Shown in pieces: positions 55,692 to 64,000 of a stretch of DNA of 64,000 bases (the stretch's first letter is position 1; the number at the start of each line of letters is the position of its first letter). The notes below the pieces were generated by a model, which made no database searches, was not told the origin of the DNA, and was given only the letters and a program-made list of their open reading frames with translations. The DNA is from Pseudidiomarina aestuarii. GTDB taxonomy: Bacteria; Pseudomonadota; Gammaproteobacteria; Enterobacterales; Alteromonadaceae. The stretch covers positions 434,001 through 498,000 of the forward strand of contig NZ_PIPR01000001.1 of assembly GCF_003987355.1 (NCBI RefSeq), written 5' to 3'. Both the position numbers and the translations under genes were made by a program.

Positions 55692-57224
55692 TTATTCGCC
55701 AGTTGCACTGAATCGTTTTACGTCGCGAAGTGCATTAATCAAAATTGGTGTGAGTGGAACCGCATTGGGCATTTCTTCAGCGCCCTGAAACATGCGAGTC
55801 GTTGCATCCTGATCGATGACGATTCTCTCGGCTTCGGTATAGATAACTAATTGGCTACCATAGCTTGCAATCATTGGCCATTCTGTTTCATGCTTCGCCA
55901 AATCTTGGCCAAGTGACCACGTTTTTGTACCTTCTGCACAATTCATATAATGACCCACTACCGTCGGCATAATATCGACGAGTTGAGCCAACTGCTGAGG
56001 CTGAAGCTCTACATTAGCGACATACAGAGGGACTCGCATTGAGTCTTCAGAGAACCCCTGGGCGGGAGCGTTCTGATTGGTTAAACCGAGTACAAACACT
56101 CGCATGCCTGTTGCTATGGCTGCTTCGATAGCGCGCGCATCAGTTTCGGTGAGATGTTCCAACTGTGCCCACCAAATCGTCTTAGTATCACTGTCAATTG
56201 CAGCGGGTAATGATGGCACCACGCGGATATCGTAATCGTGCAAGCGTTCGATGTAAGCCGGCTCTTGCCGAGCTTTTGCCATCGCGGCCATATATAAATC
56301 TGGCAAGCCATAGCGCAACTCGAAGGCGCCACTGGTAGCGTCCAGTTGGCCCAGAATTGGCCAGGGAACGGTTGTTAGACTACTCATCTGTTCGACACGG
56401 TCAGAATCGAGAACATCCATGGTTACGATCAGTGTGTCGACCACATCTGCTTGTTTGGCGCACAGCAGTGCAGCGGATGGATAGGTCAATTCAAGCGTAT
56501 CGATTTCCCGCAACAACCGATCGGTGGTAACAGCCTGCTGGTCGTCCAACAACCCGTGTTTGTTCATCAACGTTTTTGCTGTGGTTGGATACGACAACGG
56601 GAACAAATCGTCTTGCTTGGTAATAGGCGTGTAGAACACTGCGTCGGCCCAGATATGGATGGTATGGCTGGTTAGAAAGCAGAGCACGAAAACAGCACTA
56701 ACGGAGATTCCCCAATGCTTGGTTTGCAACCGGTCTAAGCGTTTGTATGCCAAATTTGCAAGACCGAGCTCAAATACCAGCACCACAATGAATGTCAGCA
56801 GCATACCCAGCAAGATCAGAAAGCTAGCGCCGGTAAAGGCTGTCTCCGCATCCAGTGCGAGTTGACTCAAGGAATACGTATTGAGGTGAAAACCATATTG
56901 TCGGTAAAACAACATGTCAGCAATGAGTGCGAGCAAGCCAATAGATGCCACCAATGACGCTATACCACGCAAAATTCGCGGATAGGGTACTAACATGCAA
57001 AACGGGAATATTAGGATAATAAAGAAGACAAAAGGCAGAAACGCAAAATGACCGAGCCAGCTGACCAGTAGATAAATAACCCCAAGTGCTGAGCCTGGCG
57101 TTTCAGCGGCGTCCACATAAAACAGACCAATAACTAGCGCGACAAGTATGTTGAAAAACGTAAACCAGTGCCCCCAACTAATGAGGCGCGCGATCTTATC
57201 TCGCCGTTGCTTTCGTTGTCTCAT
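55692..57224 (-). CDS. yejM: YejM/PbgA (LapC)-like protein with shortened periplasmic domain
   Basis: A 510-residue inner-membrane protein. The first 190 residues hold five helices that match YejM closely (RLISWGHWFTFFN, LPFVFFIILIFPFCMLVPYPR, YRQYGFHLNTYSLSQL). In E. coli this part binds LapB and protects LpxC. The periplasmic sulfatase-like domain is about 75 residues shorter than E. coli's, and the segment corresponding to GNSTRAGIFGLFYGLP reads SGAFELRYGLPDLY, so the metal-site Ser/Thr region is lost. I use ATG 57224; the frame is open upstream. Downstream of yejL, as in E. coli. Confidence 0.88.
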   Translation of the reverse strand: MRQRKQRRDKIARLISWGHWFTFFNILVALVIGLFYVDAAETPGSALGVIYLLVSWLGHFAFLPFVFFIILIFPFCMLVPYPRILRGIASLVASIGLLALIADMLFYRQYGFHLNTYSLSQLALDAETAFTGASFLILLGMLLTFIVVLVFELGLANLAYKRLDRLQTKHWGISVSAVFVLCFLTSHTIHIWADAVFYTPITKQDDLFPLSYPTTAKTLMNKHGLLDDQQAVTTDRLLREIDTLELTYPSAALLCAKQADVVDTLIVTMDVLDSDRVEQMSSLTTVPWPILGQLDATSGAFELRYGLPDLYMAAMAKARQEPAYIERLHDYDIRVVPSLPAAIDSDTKTIWWAQLEHLTETDARAIEAAIATGMRVFVLGLTNQNAPAQGFSEDSMRVPLYVANVELQPQQLAQLVDIMPTVVGHYMNCAEGTKTWSLGQDLAKHETEWPMIASYGSQLVIYTEAERIVIDQDATTRMFQGAEEMPNAVPLTPILINALRDVKRFSATGE

Positions 57225-57270
57225 TGTGAACTCGTCGTTGTTATGATTGGTTGGTTCGACAATACGCGAA

Positions 57271-57486
57271 CTAAGCGCGTTTCTGCATCGATTGTAGCAG
57301 TACTTTACCGAATTGTTCAGCAATCTGTGCTGCTTGTGCTGACGAATAATGCTGATCGATAACATTACTCACAGCATTACCTAAAGTCATCAAGGCAAGA
57401 TCAGCTGGGGTGTTGGCGAGCGTGGCAAGCACATTTTCGAGCAATTGTTGTTGGGTTTCGGCGGAATATTTCGACACAATCGGCAT
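57271..57486 (-). CDS. yejL: YejL (DUF1414) family protein
   Basis: A 71-residue protein, MPIVSKYSAETQQQLLENVL with DLALMTLGNAVSNVI, that matches E. coli YejL along its length. Function unknown; YejL is always near YejK/YejM. The ATG 57486 gives the family N-terminus, whereas the frame continues five residues further to 57501. Divergent from yejK and 46 bases before yejM. Confidence 0.92.
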   Translation of the reverse strand: MPIVSKYSAETQQQLLENVLATLANTPADLALMTLGNAVSNVIDQHYSSAQAAQIAEQFGKVLLQSMQKRA

Positions 57487-57557
57487 GGCATTTTTTCTCA
57501 ACGTGGTAGAATGCCGGCCATCTTAACACAGCAGTAATGGAAGGACAGCGACTCGCT

Positions 57558-58598
57558 ATGCTAGCCGAAATACATGACAGCATTATTCATCAATTTTACA
57601 GTAACGATGGTCAAATAGGCCTCCGCCTCGCGCCGCATACCCTAGCGATTGATAGCGAAGTTCAAGATCTACTGAATGAACTGACCGATGTATTTCAAGC
57701 GAAACCAAGTAAAGGTTACGCGCGTTTTTTAACGGCCGCGGATGAAGTCGCTCCGGAACAACAGAGTGATTTCCCTAACCAATTGGCAGAATGGCAACAG
57801 CAACAGGTCAGTTTTATCGACTTTTCTCACGTTGCCGCAAAAATCCTTCTGCAACAATTTCAACATTACGGCATTGTCGAACCGGGTTTTCTCCTTGTCT
57901 CTAACTACCAACAACAGGGACAAACCTATGTTGTAGTCGCTTATCTGCCGAGTATCGATGGTGTCACTATTGCCGCCGATTTATCGGTTGATCGCTCGTC
58001 TCAGCTTGATCTCAGCAAGGTTCAGCTGGCTGCGGTTATTAATGTGACAGAATGGCGAGAAGATTCCGATTCAACCACCTATATCAGTTTTATAAAAGGT
58101 CGGGTAGGCCGCAAGGTTGCTGATTTTTTCCTTGATTTCTTGGGTTGCGCAGAGGGTCTCAACGCCAAAAAGCAATCTCAACAATTGATTGAGTCGGTGC
58201 AAGCTTTCGCGCAGAGCGAAGCGATGCCAGCGGAACAAACGCGACAACTGCGGCAAGCGGTTTACGATGTCTGCGATGAACAATGGCAGCAAGGTGAGCC
58301 TGTTCGTGTCAAAGATCTATCTGAGCAATTGCAAGCAAGTGTTCCGAGTAGCCGCAGTTTTGCAGATTTTAAGCAAGAGGTGGGCAGTGAACTTGCTGAT
58401 GAATTTCCGACGGATCGCTCGACATTGCGAAAGCTGGTCAAGTTTCAAGGACAAGGGGGTGGCTTGAGTATTGGCTTTGACCAAAACTTATTAGGTGAAC
58501 GCGTCGTCTATGACACAGCGACTGACACAATCACTATTCATGGCACACCACCAAATTTACGTGATCAATTACGCCGTTATTTCGGTATTGATAGTTGA
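57558..58598 (+). CDS. yejK: nucleoid-associated protein YejK (NdpA)
   Basis: A 346-residue protein of the 37-kDa nucleoid-associated family, with HQFYSNDG, a conserved GYARFL (from KGYARFLTAADEV), FIKGRVGRKVADFFLDFLGCAEG and the C-terminal LVKFQGQGGGLSIGF. It is DNA-associated in the cytoplasm. Start is probably ATG 57558 after AAGGAC; the in-frame ATG 57537 is an alternative. Divergent from yejL, as in E. coli. Confidence 0.9.
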   Translation: MLAEIHDSIIHQFYSNDGQIGLRLAPHTLAIDSEVQDLLNELTDVFQAKPSKGYARFLTAADEVAPEQQSDFPNQLAEWQQQQVSFIDFSHVAAKILLQQFQHYGIVEPGFLLVSNYQQQGQTYVVVAYLPSIDGVTIAADLSVDRSSQLDLSKVQLAAVINVTEWREDSDSTTYISFIKGRVGRKVADFFLDFLGCAEGLNAKKQSQQLIESVQAFAQSEAMPAEQTRQLRQAVYDVCDEQWQQGEPVRVKDLSEQLQASVPSSRSFADFKQEVGSELADEFPTDRSTLRKLVKFQGQGGGLSIGFDQNLLGERVVYDTATDTITIHGTPPNLRDQLRRYFGIDS

Positions 58599-58602
58599 AG
58601 AG

Positions 58603-58629
58603 AAAACGCCGGCACAAGGCCGGCGTTTT
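58603..58629. terminator. bidirectional terminator between yejK and cspD
   Basis: A perfect 11-base stem, AAAACGCCGGC and GCCGGCGTTTT, around a five-base loop, lies between the convergent genes. Confidence 0.85.
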
Positions 58630-58671
58630 AAAGAGGATTGAACACGGAAAGAAATAAGTGTTCAGGGTGCG

Positions 58672-58881
58672 CTATTTTTGCACCGGAGTAATATTGGTAG
58701 CATGTAAGCCTTTGGGGCCCTCTTCGAGCTGAAACTCGACGTCTTGACCCGCTTTCAAGGTGCGATAGCCGTCCATTTCAATGGTTGAGTAATGTGCAAA
58801 GATATCGCCATCGCGATCTTCTGCCTCAATGAAGCCGAAGCCTTTTGAATTATTGAACCATTTGACTTTACCGGTTGCCAT
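58672..58881 (-). CDS. cspD: cold-shock-domain protein, CspD type
   Basis: A 69-residue single cold-shock domain, MATGKVKWFNNSKGFGFIEA with the RNP1 motif KGFGFI and RNP2-like DIFAHYS (Phe-Ala-His), that binds single-stranded nucleic acid. The position upstream of clpS-clpA on the other strand is the conserved place of cspD, which in E. coli inhibits replication in stationary phase. ATG 58881 follows AAAGGA. A 245-base leader region separates it from clpS. Confidence 0.9.
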   Translation of the reverse strand: MATGKVKWFNNSKGFGFIEAEDRDGDIFAHYSTIEMDGYRTLKAGQDVEFQLEEGPKGLHATNITPVQK

Positions 58882-59126
58882 ACTTCTACATCCTTTATTC
58901 TGCATATTAAATTTAGTTATTGTTAGATAGCGAAAAGTGATTTGCTTGGCTTGAAAAAAGCAAATGTTAACGCCATGTTTTACTCTAGGTGAGAAATGCG
59001 TGGTGTCAAGGCAAAAGTTGCTGCTTTTATGAACATTTGGTGGCGTGCAAGATTGTCTTACAGACAGAATGTAAATTATTCAGCGTTTTTTTCTGACAAC
59101 GTCTATAACTAAGAGAAAGAGTCATT

Positions 59127-59462
59127 GTGAGTGTCGTAAATCAACAGCGGACAAACGGTTCACCGGCAGATGATAATGTCGTCAAAAGTGTCGAGCGGAC
59201 GCACGCTAAACCGCCACCTCAGTACAAAGTGATACTGACCAACGACGATTACACGCCAATGGACTTTGTCATTGAAGTACTGATTAAGTTTTTTCGAATG
59301 GATCAGGAGCGAGCGACGGATACGATGCTGACGATTCATTATAAAGGACGCGCAATTTGTGGCGTCTATTCTGCTGAAATTGCAGAAACGAAAGTAGTGC
59401 AAGTAAACCAGTATGCGCGTAGCCATGACCATCCGTTAATGGCCACAATGGAACGCGAATGA
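59127..59462 (+). CDS. clpS: ATP-dependent Clp protease adaptor ClpS
   Basis: A 111-residue N-recognin that delivers N-degron substrates to ClpAP. The core [24 protein letters not shown] contains the NDDYTPM substrate-pocket loop, and later [22 protein letters not shown] is typical. Start is GTG 59127 with a weak site (AAGAGAAAGAG); no other in-frame start before the conserved core fits better. Followed 27 bases later by clpA. Confidence 0.95.
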   Translation: MSVVNQQRTNGSPADDNVVKSVERTHAKPPPQYKVILTNDDYTPMDFVIEVLIKFFRMDQERATDTMLTIHYKGRAICGVYSAEIAETKVVQVNQYARSHDHPLMATMERE

Positions 59463-59489
59463 GTGGTCTGGTGACCGATAGGAGTAGTC

Positions 59490-61763
59490 ATGTTAAATAA
59501 AGCTCTGGAAGTTTCGCTGAATGACGCGTTTAAATTAGCGCGTGATCGTCGTCATGAACTTATGACGGTGGAGCATTTACTCCTCGCACTCTTAGAGAAT
59601 CCAGAAGCCGCGCAGGCGTTGCGAGCGTGCGGCTTAGTGTTTGACCAGTTAAAACAAGAATTAGTCGGCTATATTGAGCGCAGTACCCCCAGTTTTGATA
59701 CCGAAAGTGTCGATACCGAAACGCAGCCGACCCTTGGCTTTCAGCGAGTGTTACAGCGCGCTGTGTTCCATGTGCAGTCGTCTGGCAATAGCGAAGTTAC
59801 GGGTGCCAATGTCCTGGTGGCCATTTTCTCCGAACAAGAATCACACGCGGTGTATCTCCTGAACAAGCACGATATAACGCGCCTCGATATTGTGCACTTT
59901 TTGTCGCACGGCTTAACCAAACTTGATGACGAGCAAGGTCGCCCTGAACAGCAAGACAGTGAAACAGGTGAGTCGCAACCCGATGAGCAACAGAGTCACT
60001 TGAAACGATTTTGTACGAATTTGAATGCTCGTGCTCGTGAAGGCAAGATTGATCCTTTAATCGGTCGTGATAGTGAGCTTGAGCGTTGCATTCAAGTGCT
60101 TTGCCGTCGGCGCAAGAACAATCCACTGTTAGTGGGTGAGGCTGGTGTAGGTAAAACAGCGATCGCCGAAGGTCTAGCTTATCGCATTGAACAAGATGAT
60201 GTGCCTGAAATCATGCAAGATGCTGTGATTTATTCGCTAGATATGGGTGGATTGCTGGCAGGAACCAAATATCGCGGTGATTTTGAAAAGCGCTTCAAGC
60301 AGTTGTTGAAAGAAGTGACCGAACACGAACATGCCATTCTGTTTATCGATGAAATTCACTCGATTATCGGTGCTGGAGCAGCCAGTGGTGGCGTGTTAGA
60401 CGCTTCAAACCTACTCAAGCCTATGTTGTCCAGTGGCGAGTTAAAATGTATCGGTTCAACAACCTACAACGAGTTTAAGAACATCTTTGAAAAGGACCGG
60501 GCGCTGGTGCGTCGTTTCCAAAAGGTCGACGTGAACGAGCCTTCGGTTGATGACACCACACGTATTCTGCAAGGCTTGAAAGAGCGTTATGAGGCGCATC
60601 ACGGTATTCGTTATACCCAACCAGCCATTCGCGCTGCTGCGGAATTGTCGGCACGTTACATCAATGAACGGCATTTACCCGACAAAGCAATCGATGTTCT
60701 AGATGAGGCTGGAGCGAGCCAACGTTTGTTGCCGCCCTCGAAACGCAAGAAAACGATAGGTGTCGCAGATATTGAAGCGATTATTGCGAAGATAGCGCGG
60801 ATCCCCGAGCAATCGGTGTCTCGAACTGACCAACAATTGCTCCAGCAATTGGATCGCAACTTAAAGTTAGTGGTGTTTGGTCAAGATCAAGCCATCGACC
60901 AACTGACCGCAGCCATTCGGTTATCACGCTCGGGGCTAGGCAATGAACAGAAACCTATTGGTTCGTTCCTATTTGCGGGACCTACTGGTGTCGGTAAAAC
61001 GGAAATTACGCAACAGCTTGCGAAGGCTCTGGGTATCGAGTTCCAGCGTTTTGATATGTCTGAGTATATGGAGCGACACGCGGTGAGCCGACTCATTGGT
61101 GCACCTCCCGGTTATGTCGGGTACGACCAAGGCGGGCTTTTGACCGACGGTGTCATCAAGCATCCGCACTCGGTTGTCCTACTGGATGAAATTGAAAAAG
61201 CGCATCCTGATATTTTCAATATTCTGCTGCAAGTTATGGACCATGGTAGCTTGACCGATAATAACGGTCGCAAGGCAGATTTCCGGAACGTGATTTTAGT
61301 GTTAACCACCAACGCTGGTGTTCAGGAAACCGTTCGCCAGTCGATTGGTTTTAAACAACAAGACCATGCGCCTGACGCGATGTTGGAAATTAATCGGTTG
61401 TTCTCACCAGAATTCCGCAATCGACTCGATAACATTGTCTGGTTCAATCACTTATCACCGGAAGTGATAGAGCAGGTGGTTGATAAGTTTATCTGTGAAC
61501 TGCAAGCACAGTTAGACCGCAAACATGTATCTTTAGAATTAGATGCAGATGCCTATAAATGGTTAGCCGATAAAGGTTACGACAAAGCAATGGGTGCTCG
61601 TCCGATGGCGCGCGTTATTCAGGAACACTTGAAGAAACCAATGGCAAACGAGATTCTCTTCGGAAAGCTTGCAAATGGCGGCTCGGTACAAGTGAGTGTC
61701 GTAAACGATGAGCTTAAATTAGAAATTTCGGAACGCGAAACACGCAGCTCAACAACGAGTTGA
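59490..61763 (+). CDS. clpA: ATP-dependent Clp protease ATPase subunit ClpA
   Basis: A 757-residue AAA+ unfoldase with the N-domain (MLNKALEVSLNDAFKLAR), two ATPase modules (Walker A GEAGVGKT and GPTGVGKTE; Walker B LFIDEIH and LLDEIEKAHPD), and the ClpP-docking IGF in VRQSIGFKQQ. It feeds substrates, including those brought by ClpS, to ClpP, which is not in this window. SD AGGAG, 27 bases after clpS. The stop codon lies in a 13-base hairpin stem. Confidence 0.97.
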   Translation: MLNKALEVSLNDAFKLARDRRHELMTVEHLLLALLENPEAAQALRACGLVFDQLKQELVGYIERSTPSFDTESVDTETQPTLGFQRVLQRAVFHVQSSGNSEVTGANVLVAIFSEQESHAVYLLNKHDITRLDIVHFLSHGLTKLDDEQGRPEQQDSETGESQPDEQQSHLKRFCTNLNARAREGKIDPLIGRDSELERCIQVLCRRRKNNPLLVGEAGVGKTAIAEGLAYRIEQDDVPEIMQDAVIYSLDMGGLLAGTKYRGDFEKRFKQLLKEVTEHEHAILFIDEIHSIIGAGAASGGVLDASNLLKPMLSSGELKCIGSTTYNEFKNIFEKDRALVRRFQKVDVNEPSVDDTTRILQGLKERYEAHHGIRYTQPAIRAAAELSARYINERHLPDKAIDVLDEAGASQRLLPPSKRKKTIGVADIEAIIAKIARIPEQSVSRTDQQLLQQLDRNLKLVVFGQDQAIDQLTAAIRLSRSGLGNEQKPIGSFLFAGPTGVGKTEITQQLAKALGIEFQRFDMSEYMERHAVSRLIGAPPGYVGYDQGGLLTDGVIKHPHSVVLLDEIEKAHPDIFNILLQVMDHGSLTDNNGRKADFRNVILVLTTNAGVQETVRQSIGFKQQDHAPDAMLEINRLFSPEFRNRLDNIVWFNHLSPEVIEQVVDKFICELQAQLDRKHVSLELDADAYKWLADKGYDKAMGARPMARVIQEHLKKPMANEILFGKLANGGSVQVSVVNDELKLEISERETRSSTTS

Positions 61764-61771
61764 GCTGCGTG
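61741..61771. terminator. hairpin spanning the clpA stop codon
   Basis: CACGCAGCTCAAC and GTTGAGCTGCGTG (61741-61753, 61759-61771) form a perfect 13-base stem around a five-base loop, including the last clpA codons and its TGA. No T run follows on either side, so it is a terminator-like or transcript-stabilising structure between convergent clpA and infA. Confidence 0.5.
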
Positions 61772-61806
61772 CTCTTGCTACAGCAATTTAATCAAACAAT
61801 GAGAGA

Positions 61807-62025
<219 letters not shown>

Positions 62026-62120
62026 TCAATTCCTCGGTTTTCTTTTGTTGGGTGCGTCGATAACGCAGGCTCGAATCCAAGCCTTCTAAAAAGTGGTCAG
62101 AATTCTAGCGGTTTTCGTGG

Positions 62121-62816
62121 CTAAAAGCCAATCTTTAACTGGCGCCGCTGGTAGAAATCTCGTAATCCATTCGATACAGGCGCATTCAGTTGTTCTATGA
62201 ATTCACTTCGGGGAAGGTTGATCGCGCCTAAACTCAGGAGGTGAGGGTTTTCTATCTGAGCATCGAGACATTGGCCGCCAGAACTAAAAAAAACATGAGC
62301 AAAAGTGAGTAAAGCCAGCTTCGAGGCGTTAGGCCGCAGGTGAAACATACTTTCTGCCGTGAAAACGGAATTGATACTGAGTCCGTACAGGCCTCCCACT
62401 AACTGTTCTTGCTCCCACACCTCGACGGAATGTGCCTGACCGCGGTGATGAAGTCGGGTGTAAGCATCAATAAATTCGTCGTGGATCCAAACGCCACTCG
62501 CCTGATGTGCCTGACGGCAGCCTTTAATGACTGCTACGAAGTCTTGATTGAGCGTTACATGAAAGTTGGTGGTACGGCTGAAACGACGCATTGAACGACT
62601 ATAATGCAGTGAGTCTGGCGTGAATACGGCGCGTGGGTCAGGACTCCACCAAAGTATGGGGTCATCCTGACCGTACCACGGGAAAATACCACTTTGATAA
62701 GCACTCAGGAGACGCTCAGCAGATAAGTCCCCACCAACCGCTAGCAAGCCATTGGGATCTTGCAAAGCATGATGAACTGGCGGGAAACTCGTCGTCTCGT
62801 CGAGAAAGCGTAACAT
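62121..62816 (-). CDS. aat: leucyl/phenylalanyl-tRNA-protein transferase
   Basis: Adds leucine or phenylalanine to proteins with N-terminal Arg or Lys, making them ClpS/ClpAP substrates. The 231-residue protein has DPNGLLAVGGDLSAERLLSAYQSGIFPWY, WWSPDPRAV, and the later GVWIHDEFIDAYTRLHHRGQAHSVEVW and GGLYGLSINSVFTAESMF. Proximity to clpS and clpA makes the whole N-degron route local to this block. Starts 12 bases after trxB. Confidence 0.97.
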   Translation of the reverse strand: MLRFLDETTSFPPVHHALQDPNGLLAVGGDLSAERLLSAYQSGIFPWYGQDDPILWWSPDPRAVFTPDSLHYSRSMRRFSRTTNFHVTLNQDFVAVIKGCRQAHQASGVWIHDEFIDAYTRLHHRGQAHSVEVWEQEQLVGGLYGLSINSVFTAESMFHLRPNASKLALLTFAHVFFSSGGQCLDAQIENPHLLSLGAINLPRSEFIEQLNAPVSNGLRDFYQRRQLKIGF

Positions 62817-62828
62817 GGCTTGTTGCCG

Positions 62829-63818
<990 letters not shown>

Positions 63819-63875
63819 TCAGTAGATAATGAAATTAGTGGGGTCGATTGTAGGAATTACCAACCCCTGAAACAA

Positions 63876-63905
63876 GAGACCCGCAGCATTAAATCTACGG
63901 GTCTC
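63876..63905 (-). terminator. hairpin between the probable ald and trxB
   Basis: GAGACCCG and CGGGTCTC (63876-63883, 63898-63905) form an eight-base stem, with two further pairs inside. Reading on the minus strand it follows the ald stop and is followed by TTGTTT. Terminator function is probable but the T run is poor. Confidence 0.55.
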
Positions 63906-63932
63906 GTGCCAGCCAGCCTTTACAGTCAATGA

Positions 63933-64000
63933 TTAGCTTTTAATTGCTTCATTTGGATCGAGATAGGCTAAACCTAATTGCTCACCAAGGTCATCGTGTA
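63933..64000 (-). CDS. ald: probable alanine dehydrogenase, C-terminal end
   Basis: Only the last 21 codons are in the window, HDDLGEQLGLAYLDPNEAIKS before a TAA. The text resembles the end of alanine dehydrogenases, and the ald-trxB neighbourhood (then lrp, ftsK) is common in this group, but so little sequence is present that identity rests mainly on synteny. Confidence 0.4.
   Translation of the reverse strand, partial: HDDLGEQLGLAYLDPNEAIKS

Overview
The window looks like a contiguous piece of chromosome from a gammaproteobacterium. Gene order and protein sequences resemble Alteromonadales, most likely Idiomarinaceae; this is inference, since no 16S rRNA is present. Base composition looks moderate (a bit under 50% GC by eye), several starts are GTG, and exported peptidases are plentiful, as in marine protein-degrading genera of that family. 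I see no insertion sequences, prophage genes, CRISPR arrays or rRNA. No gene-free stretch exceeds 300 bases; the longest gaps (about 175-245 bases, for example 58882-59126 and 29634-29853) hold only promoters, short inverted repeats or nothing I recognise.

Layout. 1-6254: housekeeping block aroA(partial)-cmk-rpsA-ihfB, then lapA-lapB-pyrF and a ComEA-like protein. 6276-10760: rhombosortase, a lipoprotein gamma-glutamyltranspeptidase, an exported MsrA-MsrB fusion and a DUF1499 membrane protein. 10940-19580: a TonB-dependent receptor, then a tightly overlapped cluster in which a TVP38/TMEM64 membrane domain is fused to a mercuric-reductase-like flavoprotein, followed by ynjB-ynjC-ynjD-ynjF. 19543-29633: fatty-acid hydroxylase family, HIT protein, rlmI-metG, divergent apbC-dcd, a large M14 peptidase behind a YvcK/CofD-like gene. 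29854-34622: DUF4382 lipoprotein, DUF192 protein plus M28 peptidase, small membrane proteins.

34723-39607: an AcrAB-type RND pump whose promoter carries an almost perfect AcrR-type operator although no acrR gene is next to it. 39595-45703: quinone oxidoreductase, a second M28 peptidase, a YqaA-type membrane protein, and the operon cstA - small protein ending in Cys-Cys - ArsA-type ATPase. 45879-49482: ABC exporter, ECF sigma factor/anti-sigma/YbjQ operon, excalibur protein. 49577-53376: a DUF2805 protein, a FAN1-like VRR-NUC nuclease fused to a DEDDh exonuclease, and a convergent beta-CASP nuclease. 53545-58598: S9 peptidase, tRNA-Pro(GGG), yejM-yejL and yejK. 58672-64000: the conserved cspD-clpS-clpA-infA-aat-trxB block and the very end of a probable ald.

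Themes. Lipopolysaccharide control is represented twice: LapA/LapB, and a shortened YejM (LapC). Peptide use is represented by GGT, M14, two M28 peptidases, S9, the CstA transporter and ClpAS. The best candidates for less-described biology are the FAN1-exonuclease fusion, the cstA/CC-tail/ArsA operon, the flavoprotein-ynjBCDF cluster and the AcrR-type operator without an adjacent regulator.
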